DNA from: Otis tarda
Taxonomy: Eukaryota; Chordata; Aves; Otidiformes; Otididae
Reading direction: 5' to 3'
DNA: 64,000 bases
NCBI GenBank assembly: GCA_026413225.1
Contig: CM048552.1
Coordinates: 186,034,053 to 186,098,052 of the forward strand
The notes below the pieces were generated by a model, which saw nothing but the letters and a program-made list of their open reading frames with translations, had not been told where the DNA came from and searched no databases. Shown here one piece after another: positions 1 to 10,473 of this stretch; position 1 is the stretch's first letter, and every line of letters begins with the position of its first letter. Made by a program: the position numbers and the translations under genes.

Positions 1-3000
1 CCCATTTGGACAAGCCCTCTGCTTTCTAAATGGTGATCTTTTCCCTATAATAGTCGTGCTAACTATTCTACCGATAGACATCAGGCTCAATATTTATTAA
101 AATGTCTATTTCTTTTGTAGGCTTCTAACACAGGTTATGTTGAATTTTCTATTTATTTTTCTAAACAGCCCAAAATTATGCAGGCTTCTTCCTTGGGAGA
201 CTGCTTCTCTGTCTCACAACACTGCCAAACCTAGCTCCACTGTTGTTGCCAGTATAGGGCTCCCTCCACTAAAACCGGCTTGAACTGGGACCTATGCAGC
301 ACTAAAGATCAAATGTAGAATAGCATCCTGTGTTGTGGATTTGTTTGCAGAACTAATTATTCTAGGAATCAGACATTTTTTGCATATGGACATTATATCT
401 CATTCTGCTGCAGCATCACATCTTTATAAAGGCACCCAGAATCTCTTGCTATTGCTGCCTGCTTTCAGCTTCCTGCTCTCACTTAACGTTTTCTGAGGAA
501 TGTCATCATCATGATGAGGAGTTTGGTAGTGCATTCCTAGTACTGTATTTTTATTACTAGAGTATGGGATGTCTGCCTACAAGAACCCTGTAGTGCTTTT
601 CTTTAGCCACAATATTTTTATGCTGTTGCAAGTTGTATAGTTCCTCATGCACAGTGCCACTCCTCCACCTGCGCATCCTACACGATCATTACCATCAAGC
701 TGGTAGCATGGCAACACAGGCTTCTGTGGATTATCCTCTCTCCAGCAGGTCTCTGAGGTTCCCCTTGCACCAGGGCTGCTGTCTCATGCCGAGCCTTCCA
801 GCTCCCTCGTCTCATTTTGGGCTTTGAATTACATGTGAGAGATTTCCTTTTGATTAGTCACTCAAGGTAGCACGTGCCAGCCAACTGGGTTTGTGGGCAG
901 TTGGATCTGCCTTCCCTAGTTATTGCGGTCGAGCTTTATTTCCCTCCTGGCCTTGTCAGAGGTGCACTGGATGTCAGTTCACTGCCCTCGCAGGTCTCAT
1001 CAGGCCAGCCCACTTGCTCTCCCTTGCCCACCAGCTCCCCTGTTGCTTCTAATTAAGTACTCCTCTGCAAACCTTTCTTTCTGCAGCGCCAGCAGCCTGG
1101 CTCTACACAGGGTACAGAGCAGTCTCTCATTTCTGTATCGCTTGCCTTTCTCCCAAAAGACCCCTCAGTTCCTTACATACCTAAATTTCTCCTCTCTGCT
1201 GTCTCATCCATGCTCTGAAACACTGGGTCTGACCTGGGCTTTTCTCTTGCCTCGTACCTAAGCCCCGAAGATCCCACCTTCATCCCTGGTGCCCACAATG
1301 ATGACAGCCACCACTGGCTCCTTTCCTGCAGCCCCAAGCAACCTGCACAGCTGTCTCATGAGGTCTGTTCTCTGGGCAGACCTGCTCCTGCCCTGCTTCC
1401 GCTGAGCCACTCTTACCTCAAGACAGCAGCCCCATCCCTCTGCATCCCCAGCCCCTTGCCCTGCACGCACACAAAACCTGCCCCAGGGAGGCAGCCATAT
1501 ACATTGCACATCGGGCAGTTTACGGCACAGCCCCCACTCTGCTGCTAGGCTACTGCCTGCATCCTGACCTTAAAATCTGATCGTTTTAGGGCACTCTCAT
1601 TAATTTAGTCTCTCCTCTAATTAAACAAATCTCCTCTTACTTTTGCTTTATCAGTTTCCCACCTGGTTTGTGCACTCCTTTGTTAAGGGTGTTAGATTCA
1701 GCATGGGCACGGAAAAGAAAAGCCCCACCCAAACTCTATGTCTAATCTACTTAAACAGCAGTTATTTTAGAAAAGTCTCCTTTTTTTTCTTGCTCAGTGG
1801 GTGTGCTTTTGTGCTTTCTCTCTCCTGCCAGGGTGGTTGTCAGAGCCTTGGGACATGCATCAGCTACTTGTACTTGATAGTTTCCATCAGAGAAATTCAT
1901 ATATAGAAAAAGATCTGCTAGGAAGTTTCCATCAGAGAAGTCTTGCAGTACCAGTTAAGAGAGATTCTAATTTCAGATTGTCCTTTTCTCTCCCTCTTTT
2001 TTATTACACAAGTTGTTCCTGGCCCTTGACTGAGGGCAGGCGCCGTGGTGGCTAACAGCTTTCAGATGACTGGTCCCCAGCCTCTTTCTCTTAGACATCC
2101 CATAACAGCTTGAAAGTTTTGTTTGGATAATTTGGAGATGAGTTTAAGTACTGGTTGTCTTGCCAGATCCATGAATGCTGTGTTTTCTCAATTACACATG
2201 CGCATCTAGTTTCCTGAAGGCCTTTAGCTGGCAGGAGAAATGAGGAGCACACAACAGCTTTCATGGTAGTTGTTAGCTAGATAACCTCATGTGAAGAGCC
2301 TGAGCAACGTGCCTCAGCCTCTGTGCTTGTAGTGCCCTCCTCAAGGTGCAGGGACCCAAGGGCTTTTCATCACCTGTATTTTCATGGCCCTAATCCCATC
2401 CTTCAGCAGATAGTGCCGGGCCACAAGCCATCACTCGTGATGCTCAGCGGGACTTTGAATTTGCCTGTGCTCCAAGTTCGTTATCTGCATTCGACTCCTC
2501 TATCTCACAGGTTTCACAGAGGAGTGCTTGGTAGCCCACGCAACAGGAACGCCTCAACCGGCATAGATATTTTCTTGTGGTTTGGGGTTTCTAAAGGCAA
2601 GGATGCTTTGGCCATATAGCAAAACAGAGTTAAAAGGGCTCTTCCCTTTGCAGTATCTTGGGCTGTGATGTTTCCCTGCGAAATGGGGACATCAGCTTCA
2701 ACCAGGAGAAAAGCTGGTCTTTGATCCCATACAGAAAGCTTGTATTTCAGATGGTCAGTTTGTACAGAAAACCAAAACCATTCAAAACTCCTCTGATTGC
2801 AAAATATTTGTTGTTAGGAGATACGCCTTGTCTCTCCCCTCCACAGAGGAAGGGGAACTCAAATGAGGAGATTTCCTTTAGGAGCACATATTTACTGAGT
2901 CTGGGGCTTTGCTGAGCCTCCATGCCCAGTCTGCCTATTTCCAGTCTTCAGTGCTCCTAAGCTCAATAGATATTGTTTTTATTTTCTGGAGGGATAATTT

Positions 3001-4498
3001 TAGGCACTGAAGGAATGGGTAGGATGTCAGTATGAGCGAATGGCGCCCTTCCCCAAGCCACTATGCTCCCATCTCACTGCAGGGTGGATAAGTTCTGCTC
3101 CTTGGGAGCCCAGCCCAGGGCTTGCGCTTCCCATGCTCCCTGTCACAGAGGGGCTGGATAAAAGGTGACTGCTGGGGCACATCTGGTAGCTATATTAAGG
3201 GATCCAGACAGACTCTGAGACACTGCCCTGAAGATACCATGGGCTGCTCTGAACATAGCACAGGCTCCCACATCATGGCTTCAGTTTGCAAATTAGCTCT
3301 TGTTTACAGCGCACTGGGAGTACCACACTGGGTAACTGAGAGTCCAGAGCATCCAAATCTACAGCCCACTTTTCCCCCTAGGGACACTTCACCTGTGCAA
3401 ATAAATAAGAAGTCAGTGAGGTCCAGAATAAGAGATAAGATGCAGTCAGGTACTGTCGACCTGTTATGACTCTCACTGGAGCAAATTAAAAGCTTATTTT
3501 GTGTGCATCTAGAAATGCCAAGTAGTTCTGGTTTTTAGGGTAAAATTTTCCATACTCCATCTCTAGAATATGCTGGCAGATGCAAAGAGGGAATTGCTTG
3601 CCACTGTTAAACAAGTAACAATACTGAAACCTTCCTTTCGAAATACTACACGCTGCAGGTCAGCTGAGAGAAGAAATTGGGAATTCAACAAGGAAATAGA
3701 CTCTAATGAGAAAAAAAATATTTAGAGTGTTTTAGCGATGAGTGGTTTTGATTTGACTGAATTATAGCATCATGGGGGAAAAATGTCACTCCCCGTGAAC
3801 ACACCTCATTTTCTCACAGGCCATTTTCATTACGACTGCAAATGTAGGCTGCCCTGGAAGCTGCAGTGCGTGTCGATGACTGTCTGACACAGAGCAGTTA
3901 AGCACCAAAAAAGGTTGAGAAAGTGGTAAATGAAGCAAAGGCCCCACAAAAAAAAAAAAAAAAAAAAAGAGAGAGACAGAGAAAGCCATCAGAAACTTGC
4001 AGGAAGAAAAGAAATACAGTGTAAGGAGGAGGGAGTTGAAAAAGGAAGCATGCATAACTAGCACAGTATTTATGCACGTATTTGAAATGCAGACTTATCA
4101 GTGGACAGTGATTTCTTTTCTGGTCAGGTTTTGATGTTTCCATGGCAGATAACTGGGGCCTCAAAACCTCCCTGCTAGAAAATGGCTGAGAGCAAGTTTG
4201 CACAGAGAAGATCAGAGAATTGCCAGTAAAACGCATAAGATAGCACTCACCTTTAAAAGGCAGCACTTTCGTAAGTTGAGACAACAACCAGCTGCTGTAA
4301 TACTGATACTGTTTAGAGATAATCTGGGGCTTTGCGCCTTCAGATGTGTATTTACTGGGAGATCACAAGTGATTGCTCATTAACAAACCTTTATTTTCCA
4401 CAGCCCTCTGCAGAATTGCCCTCTTGCAATTTCTGCCCTCAGCAAAGTAGTCCCAAATAGCTGAACTCCCCTGCCCAGCCTGTAGCCTTACACTCACA
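1..4498. other. Upstream non-coding DNA (5' flank or intron of CYSLTR2)
   Basis: No protein family, RNA gene or clear interspersed repeat was recognised. Open frames are at most about 130 codons, overlap on both strands and lack motifs. The stretch lies directly upstream of a splice acceptor for the CYSLTR2 coding exon, so part of it is probably intron or contains 5' UTR exons that cannot be seen by eye. A 16-base direct repeat (AGTTTCCATCAGAGAA type) occurs near 1879 and 1924. An A21 homopolymer followed by a GA-rich tail lies at 3948-3985. Confidence 0.6.
3948..3985 (+). repeat. A21 homopolymer with GA-rich tail
   Basis: An uninterrupted run of 21 A (3948-3968) is followed by GAGAGAGACAGAGAAAG. 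This is simple sequence. No recognisable retrocopy body was seen upstream, so I do not call it a poly(A) tail of an inserted element. Confidence 0.85.
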
Positions 4499-4518
4499 CC
4501 ATTTTTTTACTTTGGCAG
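4499..4518 (+). promoter_or_regulatory. 3' splice acceptor before CYSLTR2 coding exon
   Basis: A T-rich tract ends in TTTGGCAG with the AG at 4517-4518, followed by 26 bases of presumed 5' UTR and then the ATG at 4545. In mammals the whole CYSLTR2 coding sequence is in one terminal exon preceded by non-coding exons, so an acceptor here is expected. The call rests on sequence pattern and gene layout only. The upstream exon was not located. Confidence 0.55.
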
Positions 4519-4544
4519 GAAGACGGAGAGCCTGGCTTTAGACT

Positions 4545-5477
4545 ATGAATATTTCCGAGATGGTTCTAGACAACAACTTCACCAACAGCTCCTTCGACTG
4601 TACGATTGACAGCTTCAAGCAAGTCATTTATCCCATCATGTATCTTTTTATCTTCTTCCTGGGTGCTGTGGGAAACAGCCTCTCCATTTATGTTTTCTTC
4701 CAGTCTTCACACAGGAAGACTTCAGTAAACATTTACATGCAGAACTTGGCTGTTTCGGATCTCATGTTTGTGAGCACTTTGCCCTTTCGGGCCACATATT
4801 TCCTGTTGGGATCACATTGGATATTTGGTGATATCGTCTGCAGGATCATGACTTACACATTGTACGTGAACATGTACTGCAGCATTTATTTTCTCACTGT
4901 GCTCAGCATGGTTCGTTTCATAGCCATCGTCCACCCGTTCAAACACTGGAAAGTAACCAACATGAAGTATGCCAAGATAATGTGCGCAGCCATATGGATC
5001 TTTGTGCTGGCAGCCTCCAGCCCTCTGTTAAGCAAGGAAATTGCTGGGTACAGCAACCCAGATAAGTGCTTGGACCTCATCCCCTCCAGTGCACACAAGC
5101 TTTCCATAATGAACAACTTCGTCCTCATCGTGGGCTTCATTCTGCCATTTTCCACAATTATTGTCTGCTACATCTTTGCAATCAAAGCGTTGCTCAAGTC
5201 CAGGTCTCCACAGTGCAAGAAGGCAGTCTGTCACAAGAAGGCACTGTCAACCATCATCATCACTCTCATCCTCTTCCTCCTCTGTTTCCTGCCGTATCAC
5301 ATACTGCGAACTGTCCACCTGACGTGCAGCAGCTGCAGCCAGGCCAGCCTGCCCATACACAAAGCACTGGTGGTCACTCTCTGCCTTGCTGCCATGAATA
5401 GCTGTCTTGATCCCGTCCTCTACTACTTCGCTGCTGAAAATTTCAAAGCGAGAATCAAAAGTTTGCTCCGCAGGTAG
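4545..5477 (+). CDS. CYSLTR2: Cysteinyl leukotriene receptor 2 (class A GPCR)
   Basis: Intact 310-codon single-exon frame encoding a seven-helix rhodopsin-family receptor. CYSLTR2 binds cysteinyl leukotrienes (LTC4, LTD4) at the plasma membrane and couples mainly to Gq-type calcium signalling in vascular, immune and smooth-muscle cells (family knowledge). Visible features: N-glycosylation sequons at N2, N11 and N14; helix 1 about residues 27-52 with the conserved GN pair (N44); helix 2 LAVSD with D72; C99 and C175, placed to form the helix 3-ECL2 disulfide; VRF at 123-125 in the DRY position, as in leukotriene receptors; CFLPY at 247-251; DPVLYYF at 289-295; helix 8 NFKARIKSLL before the stop. 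Segments such as STLPFRA, WIFGD and LYVNMY with SIYFLTVLS match CYSLTR2 better than CYSLTR1. An in-frame TAG at 4539-4541 lies just before the ATG, so 4545 is the first possible start; A is at -3. Both the N-terminus and the cytoplasmic tail are shorter than in human CYSLTR2 (346 aa), the tail ending almost at helix 8. The alternative, another P2Y-like receptor, is unlikely. Confidence 0.93.
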   Translation: MNISEMVLDNNFTNSSFDCTIDSFKQVIYPIMYLFIFFLGAVGNSLSIYVFFQSSHRKTSVNIYMQNLAVSDLMFVSTLPFRATYFLLGSHWIFGDIVCRIMTYTLYVNMYCSIYFLTVLSMVRFIAIVHPFKHWKVTNMKYAKIMCAAIWIFVLAASSPLLSKEIAGYSNPDKCLDLIPSSAHKLSIMNNFVLIVGFILPFSTIIVCYIFAIKALLKSRSPQCKKAVCHKKALSTIIITLILFLLCFLPYHILRTVHLTCSSCSQASLPIHKALVVTLCLAAMNSCLDPVLYYFAAENFKARIKSLLRR

Positions 5478-8400
5478 CTGATGCCAAACTGCAAAATTAT
5501 ATTTATACAGTCCCGATGGGACTTCTAGACTCAGTCCACGCTATTGGATGGCAGAGGCTGTGTGGTGCTAGCCAGCCTGCAGCCATGCTGCTCAGTGCCA
5601 GGCACCTCTTGAGCAAAGGCATCTTGGAGAATGCTTGTTGGGGATGGCCAAAACCAAGGCAGGATGATCAGAGGTCAGGTGCCTGGGTGTGATCCCTGGT
5701 TCTCTCCTAGTTAGCATTGTAGATACACCTCTAGTGTTCACCCTACTGAGGACAAGGGATTGAAAGGGATTTACCTTGCTACTAAAGTCCATTTATTTCA
5801 TTTCACAATACTCAGCCAGTGACTTGAAGAGAAACTGCTCACCTGGCCACCTCAGTGTCTGTGTCTGAAATGCCTGAACCTCTCTGTGCTCCACGTATTT
5901 CCCCGTGTGTGCAGAGGTGCACGGTTCAGGCGCTGTGATACCCAACAGCGCCCTGCCAGTTCCCTTTGCAAACACCGGCCAAAGGTTTGCACGTAACAGA
6001 GGTATAAAGCGTCGCTGAGACTTTCTGCTGAGGCAGACTGACAAAGCAGGCAGAGAGCCAAACAGGACCCAGCACCGGCTCAGGCTGTTCAGAAGCCATT
6101 CACATTTCTAACTTTTCCACCCTGAGGAGGCCACCGAGGTATTTTGCATAACATTTCACCGATTGTCGAGCGAGATAATGATTTCAAGGAAACGGCATCA
6201 CCATGGAGCTCTATGAGTAAGATGACTGCTGACAGCGAGGGCAGGATGCAGGCGCAGGGAGCACCGAGCTGCACCCTGCAGCTCTTCGCCTGTGCGCCGA
6301 TTCCTTCGAGGCTGTTGCAACACTTGTTTTTACACTCAGTGTTACAGGTGCTTTTCTGAAAGTCGAGGTTAGGCAGCTCAGTCCCCACACAGGAATCCAG
6401 AGACAAATTTAAAATTATTTTGGTCCAAAAGGGTAGCAAGGGAGTGCTTTCCTTCACACAGGTAAACCAATCTGACAGCAAACTGCTGCCAAAGGCATCT
6501 CAAATCCCTCACCCCCTTCCTGCTCCGAGGAGGAAATTGGTCCCTTTTTTTTTAACAGGATTAACTTCCATTTGCTTTGAACTCCCTGACATCAAACACA
6601 CACCAATGCAATGGGGAAGCACTAAGCCGGGAACGGGAGGAAATATGGGCAGAGGAGGAGGAGGAGGAGGGCTGTTTTAGAAAGCAACGGGGAGCTACAA
6701 CTATGTGTACTTTGGAAAATCTCACCAAATGGCTGCCTGCATTTTTAAGTCTCTGAATATTTTCTAAAATACATTTCCTAAAAATTAGACCATTTGCAAT
6801 TAGGTGAAAACAGGTTTCAAACTCAGTTTGACCACATTTAGATTTTGTTTTGAATTACCTCATTTTTTAATTAAAAACAACAAGGAGTTTTGTTATGTTT
6901 TCCAGGAAAGCAGCCTGTCTCATATGAAAACTAGCAAAAATGCCAAAAGCCTTCCCTCCCAGTGAAATCCACTGAAAGGAAGATTTCTGTCAGTGAAGAT
7001 ACTTTCTCAATTCCCTCAACTCTTTTTGGAGAAAGCACTGTGTAAACTGAATGTTATTGCTCCCAAACAAAAATAGCTGCAGCTAGCTATTTTCAGCTCT
7101 GTCTGAAATATGCAGAAAACAAATCATTGCTGGTCAGGTGGAAAAGTGCTTGGCAAATCACTGGTAAAATGACATTTTTATTGGCTATCTAGGGGTTAGG
7201 TTCAATTGCAGTCAAATTGTTTCGGTCACTTTATGCTGTCATTGATGTAAGCATGGAGTTTTATCATAAGTCTTCACTAAAGTTCATGCTCCAAATCCTT
7301 GTTTCAATAACTCAGTGGCATACCAGAGCACTGACCTAATGATGCCATGCGAACCCCTGCAGTGCTTGGTCCCATGCTATTGAAGGACAAGGGGATATTA
7401 CCACTGGTTTGCAATGGGAATGGGATGGAGATGGTAGCCTGTGCAGAGAGATAGCAGACAAATAATTGGAAAGAAGAGGGCAAACTCTTTTTCCACGGTT
7501 TCCCCCTGTTAGGAGTAGACCTGAGCAGGACAAGTGACAATCTTGGAGCCTCTGATGAGATACTATACACCTTAAATACTACAAGGGAATGGAAAAAATT
7601 CACCGCAGTCTAATCTCACTAACATATTTTTCTCTGTATCCATCCAATGCACCCTATTATCAGATAATTTTGCATCTAAAGGATATATGCAGCTCACTTA
7701 TAAGGTCATTTTTTTTTTTATTGATCATGCTACAACTTTGTTAGCAATTGAATTAACTGTCAAACCTGTGTTTTAATAAACTAGATTTACTAGTTGCTGA
7801 AGATACATTTTTCATTGATTGCACAGCTAACAAGGAATCTCCTCAGAGCGCAGTGGGAGAAAGACCAAGAAATAGATACTGAGTTTCTGTAAGTGGGCCA
7901 TCGTTTCACAAGAGATAAATGTCTTTGGAGATGCAAAAGCATCCTGCTGCCTTCTTCACTTCACCAGCAAAATAGTGGGGAACACCAGTCAAAATCTGGG
8001 GTGCAGATAAAGTAATAGATTTTAAAAAAATATTATTTACTTGCAAAAGGATTCAAGACTATCTTTGTTAGGGATCCTCACACGCAGCTTTAACAACACT
8101 TGCATAACATTTACTGCCATTTCTCCATTTGGTGTCCTTGCATGTCTCTACTCATGGAGCTGAGGGTTCTTCGCTGTGTAATCTCACAGTAAAAAATGTA
8201 GTAAAAAAAGACACCATATTTATTCTGAGAAATAAAGCTCCTGGCAGTTAAATTACTAGCAATGCCTCTAGTTCCCTCAAGGGACCACCTACTCCTTAAA
8301 AAGTGTTTTGATATGTTTCCTCAGCTTTCCAGGAGACAAAATCTAAGAATAGCTACACATAGAAAGTTAAAGCAACAGTAAACTTTTGAGCTTGAAGGAG

Positions 8401-10316
8401 ACATAAGAACAGGAAATGAAGTCTTTAAGTGACTGGTACCCCTAAGCAATAGCAAATGTTTTAGCTTCATATGCATGTTTTCCTGTCATTCAGGGAAGTC
8501 CTGGTATTTCTAGACAAAGGTAATTTTTCAGTCCAAAGCTACACAAGAGTCATAGAGAAATTTTCTAAAGTAATCTTGCTGCAGCCCAAACCACTTGACC
8601 CTGAGCACAAGGAAATTCCACTCTTCACATTTGCTTTTTAGCCCTGGTTCAGGCCCATGTGTGGCTATGTTTGCCTGATGGAGTGGTGTCGCAACAGGCA
8701 GGGGAGCATCACATTTTTATTTTAAGCAATGCATTATCCCGTAAGCTTTTGTAATATATATCTTCTGCCTTCCCCAACACACATCCTGTTGCATAGCTTA
8801 TATTTCACTTTAGCTCCTAAGAGTGTCTGGAGAAAGGAGTGCACATTTTGCTGCCCAGCATCTCCTGACGTGCACCTTCCTTTATGCTACAACAGCATGT
8901 TGTGCTGGCAGCAGAGCAGGCATCGGAGTTCTTCCCTCTGTTTTAGGGCTCTCGATGTTTCTCTTGGTCCTATGGGATGGGCAAGGTAGAAATGACCTGC
9001 TGCACCTCCAGCTGATAGAAGTGGAAATAAGATCCATGCAAATCAACCAACTGTAACGCAGTTAAGAGTCAGATGCTGTTCCAATAGTGATGCCATCCTT
9101 GGGCTAATGTTTTGATTTCCTGCATCATATTTGAGAGAGTTTAAATGGCAGCTTATTTACAAGACAGTGTAAATGAATTGCAAGCACAGAGAGAGAGAGT
9201 CCAGAATTGGCTGAGGCAGTTCAGCTTTCTGGATGGCGCTGACCATGACCTGCTAGGCGATATGATTGTCCCAGCACGACTCTGCAGTCCTGTACCTCTC
9301 ACACAGTTGTGCTGTGTATATAAAGGAATCTCTCTGGACATCTGCAAAGACAAGCAATATATTTAATTGCATGCAGCTGATGTTATGTAGTTACATCTGT
9401 TCATCCACCAGTCAGCAGCTTAAGGAGGCCAAAGAAATTACATAGCTTCCGTTGTCCCAAATTCCCTTTTGACCTTTCAGAAAAGCTGGCCAGATTTTCA
9501 CCACTGCTTCCTCTCCTTTTGATTTTACAGCTGAAAGGATAAAGCTGCCTAATGCGAGGGCCAAAGCCCGGTCGCTCAAGTCACATTCCTGCTTACAGGA
9601 GCAAAACTTGAGCCTTTATTTTTGATGCTGAGAAATAAAGCTCTGGACGTTGGTCCACCACCTGTGTTGCCTCACTTAGGGCTTGAATGCTTTGAGTGGT
9701 GGCTGGCAGGTTCGCTCGTCAGGTTTACTGTCTGCATTTCCAGATGTTGAGATGTTGAGCATGTTAACTGTTGGATGATATTATATATTCTTTTGAGCAG
9801 CTGTGGTAGATGCAAATGGGGATGATTCACTCAGAATGGAGCTGTGTTTCATAATATAAAGAAATTTCAGGGAAGGAAATCCCTGAAGAGGGGATCTGCG
9901 CTTTGTGCAGATGTTTCTTACATTATTGCCAGCTTTCAATTCTGGAGGCAGGGAGCCTGGCCATCTCTGGTCCAGCCCAAAAAGCCCTCCATGGCAGAGA
10001 AATCTCTGCTGAACTTGGTTTCTTCTTGTGACTAGTCTCTTACCAGAGTTTCAGGATGTTTAAGGGTGCTTTGCTCATTGCTGAGATACTTGCATGCTGC
10101 AAGTTAGTTTTTTTTTTTCTTGAAGACTACAAGGATAAACAATCCAAAAAGAATGAGAAAAATAATCCTGCTTAAGAGCTATCATACATCTTTTGAAGTC
10201 CTTTATTACTGCAGCTGAAGCAGTCTCTTCCGGTGATCCCTTACCCCTAAGAGAGAAAATATAAACCCAGGTCAGGCATGTGAGTGTGCTCAAAAAAACT
10301 GTGCTCTCAGAGAGGC
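5478..10316. other. Non-coding DNA downstream of CYSLTR2, including likely 3' UTR
   Basis: The proximal part is presumably CYSLTR2 3' UTR. The end of the transcript cannot be fixed: an AATAAA hexamer occurs at 7775-7780, but in AT-rich DNA that is weak. The stretch 5880-6370 is unusually rich in CpG for this neighbourhood (see findings). A short GGA run is near 6652-6672. An identical 16-mer containing AATAAA occurs at 8225-8240 and 9628-9643. No other gene is seen; the small open frames here lack any recognised motif. Confidence 0.55.
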
Positions 10317-10473
10317 TTTTCTTTTTCTTTTTCTTTTTCTTTTTCTTTTTCTTTTTCTTTTTCTTTTTCTTTTTCTTTTTCTTTTTCTTTTTCTTTTTCT
10401 TTTTCTTTTTCTTTTTCTTTTTCTTTTTCTTTTTCTTTTTCTTGTTTCTTTTTCTTTTCTTTTTCTTTTTCTT
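10317..10473 (+). repeat. (TTTTTC)n hexanucleotide microsatellite, about 26 units
   Basis: A nearly uninterrupted CTTTTT tandem array is perfect from about 10317 to 10442 (about 21 units). It then degenerates through a TTGTTTC interruption and shortened units to about 10473. It is a pure polypyrimidine/polypurine tract. Long low-complexity frames across it (Phe/Ser or poly-Lys) are artefacts of the repeat. Confidence 0.97.

Noticed and set aside
4886-5401. Minus-strand and alternate-frame ORFs across CYSLTR2
   Set aside because: Shadow frames of the receptor coding sequence.
9145-9366. 73-codon frame starting MAAYLQDSVNELQAQRERVQ
   Set aside because: The opening looks helical, but it is isolated, has no splice context and no recognised family.
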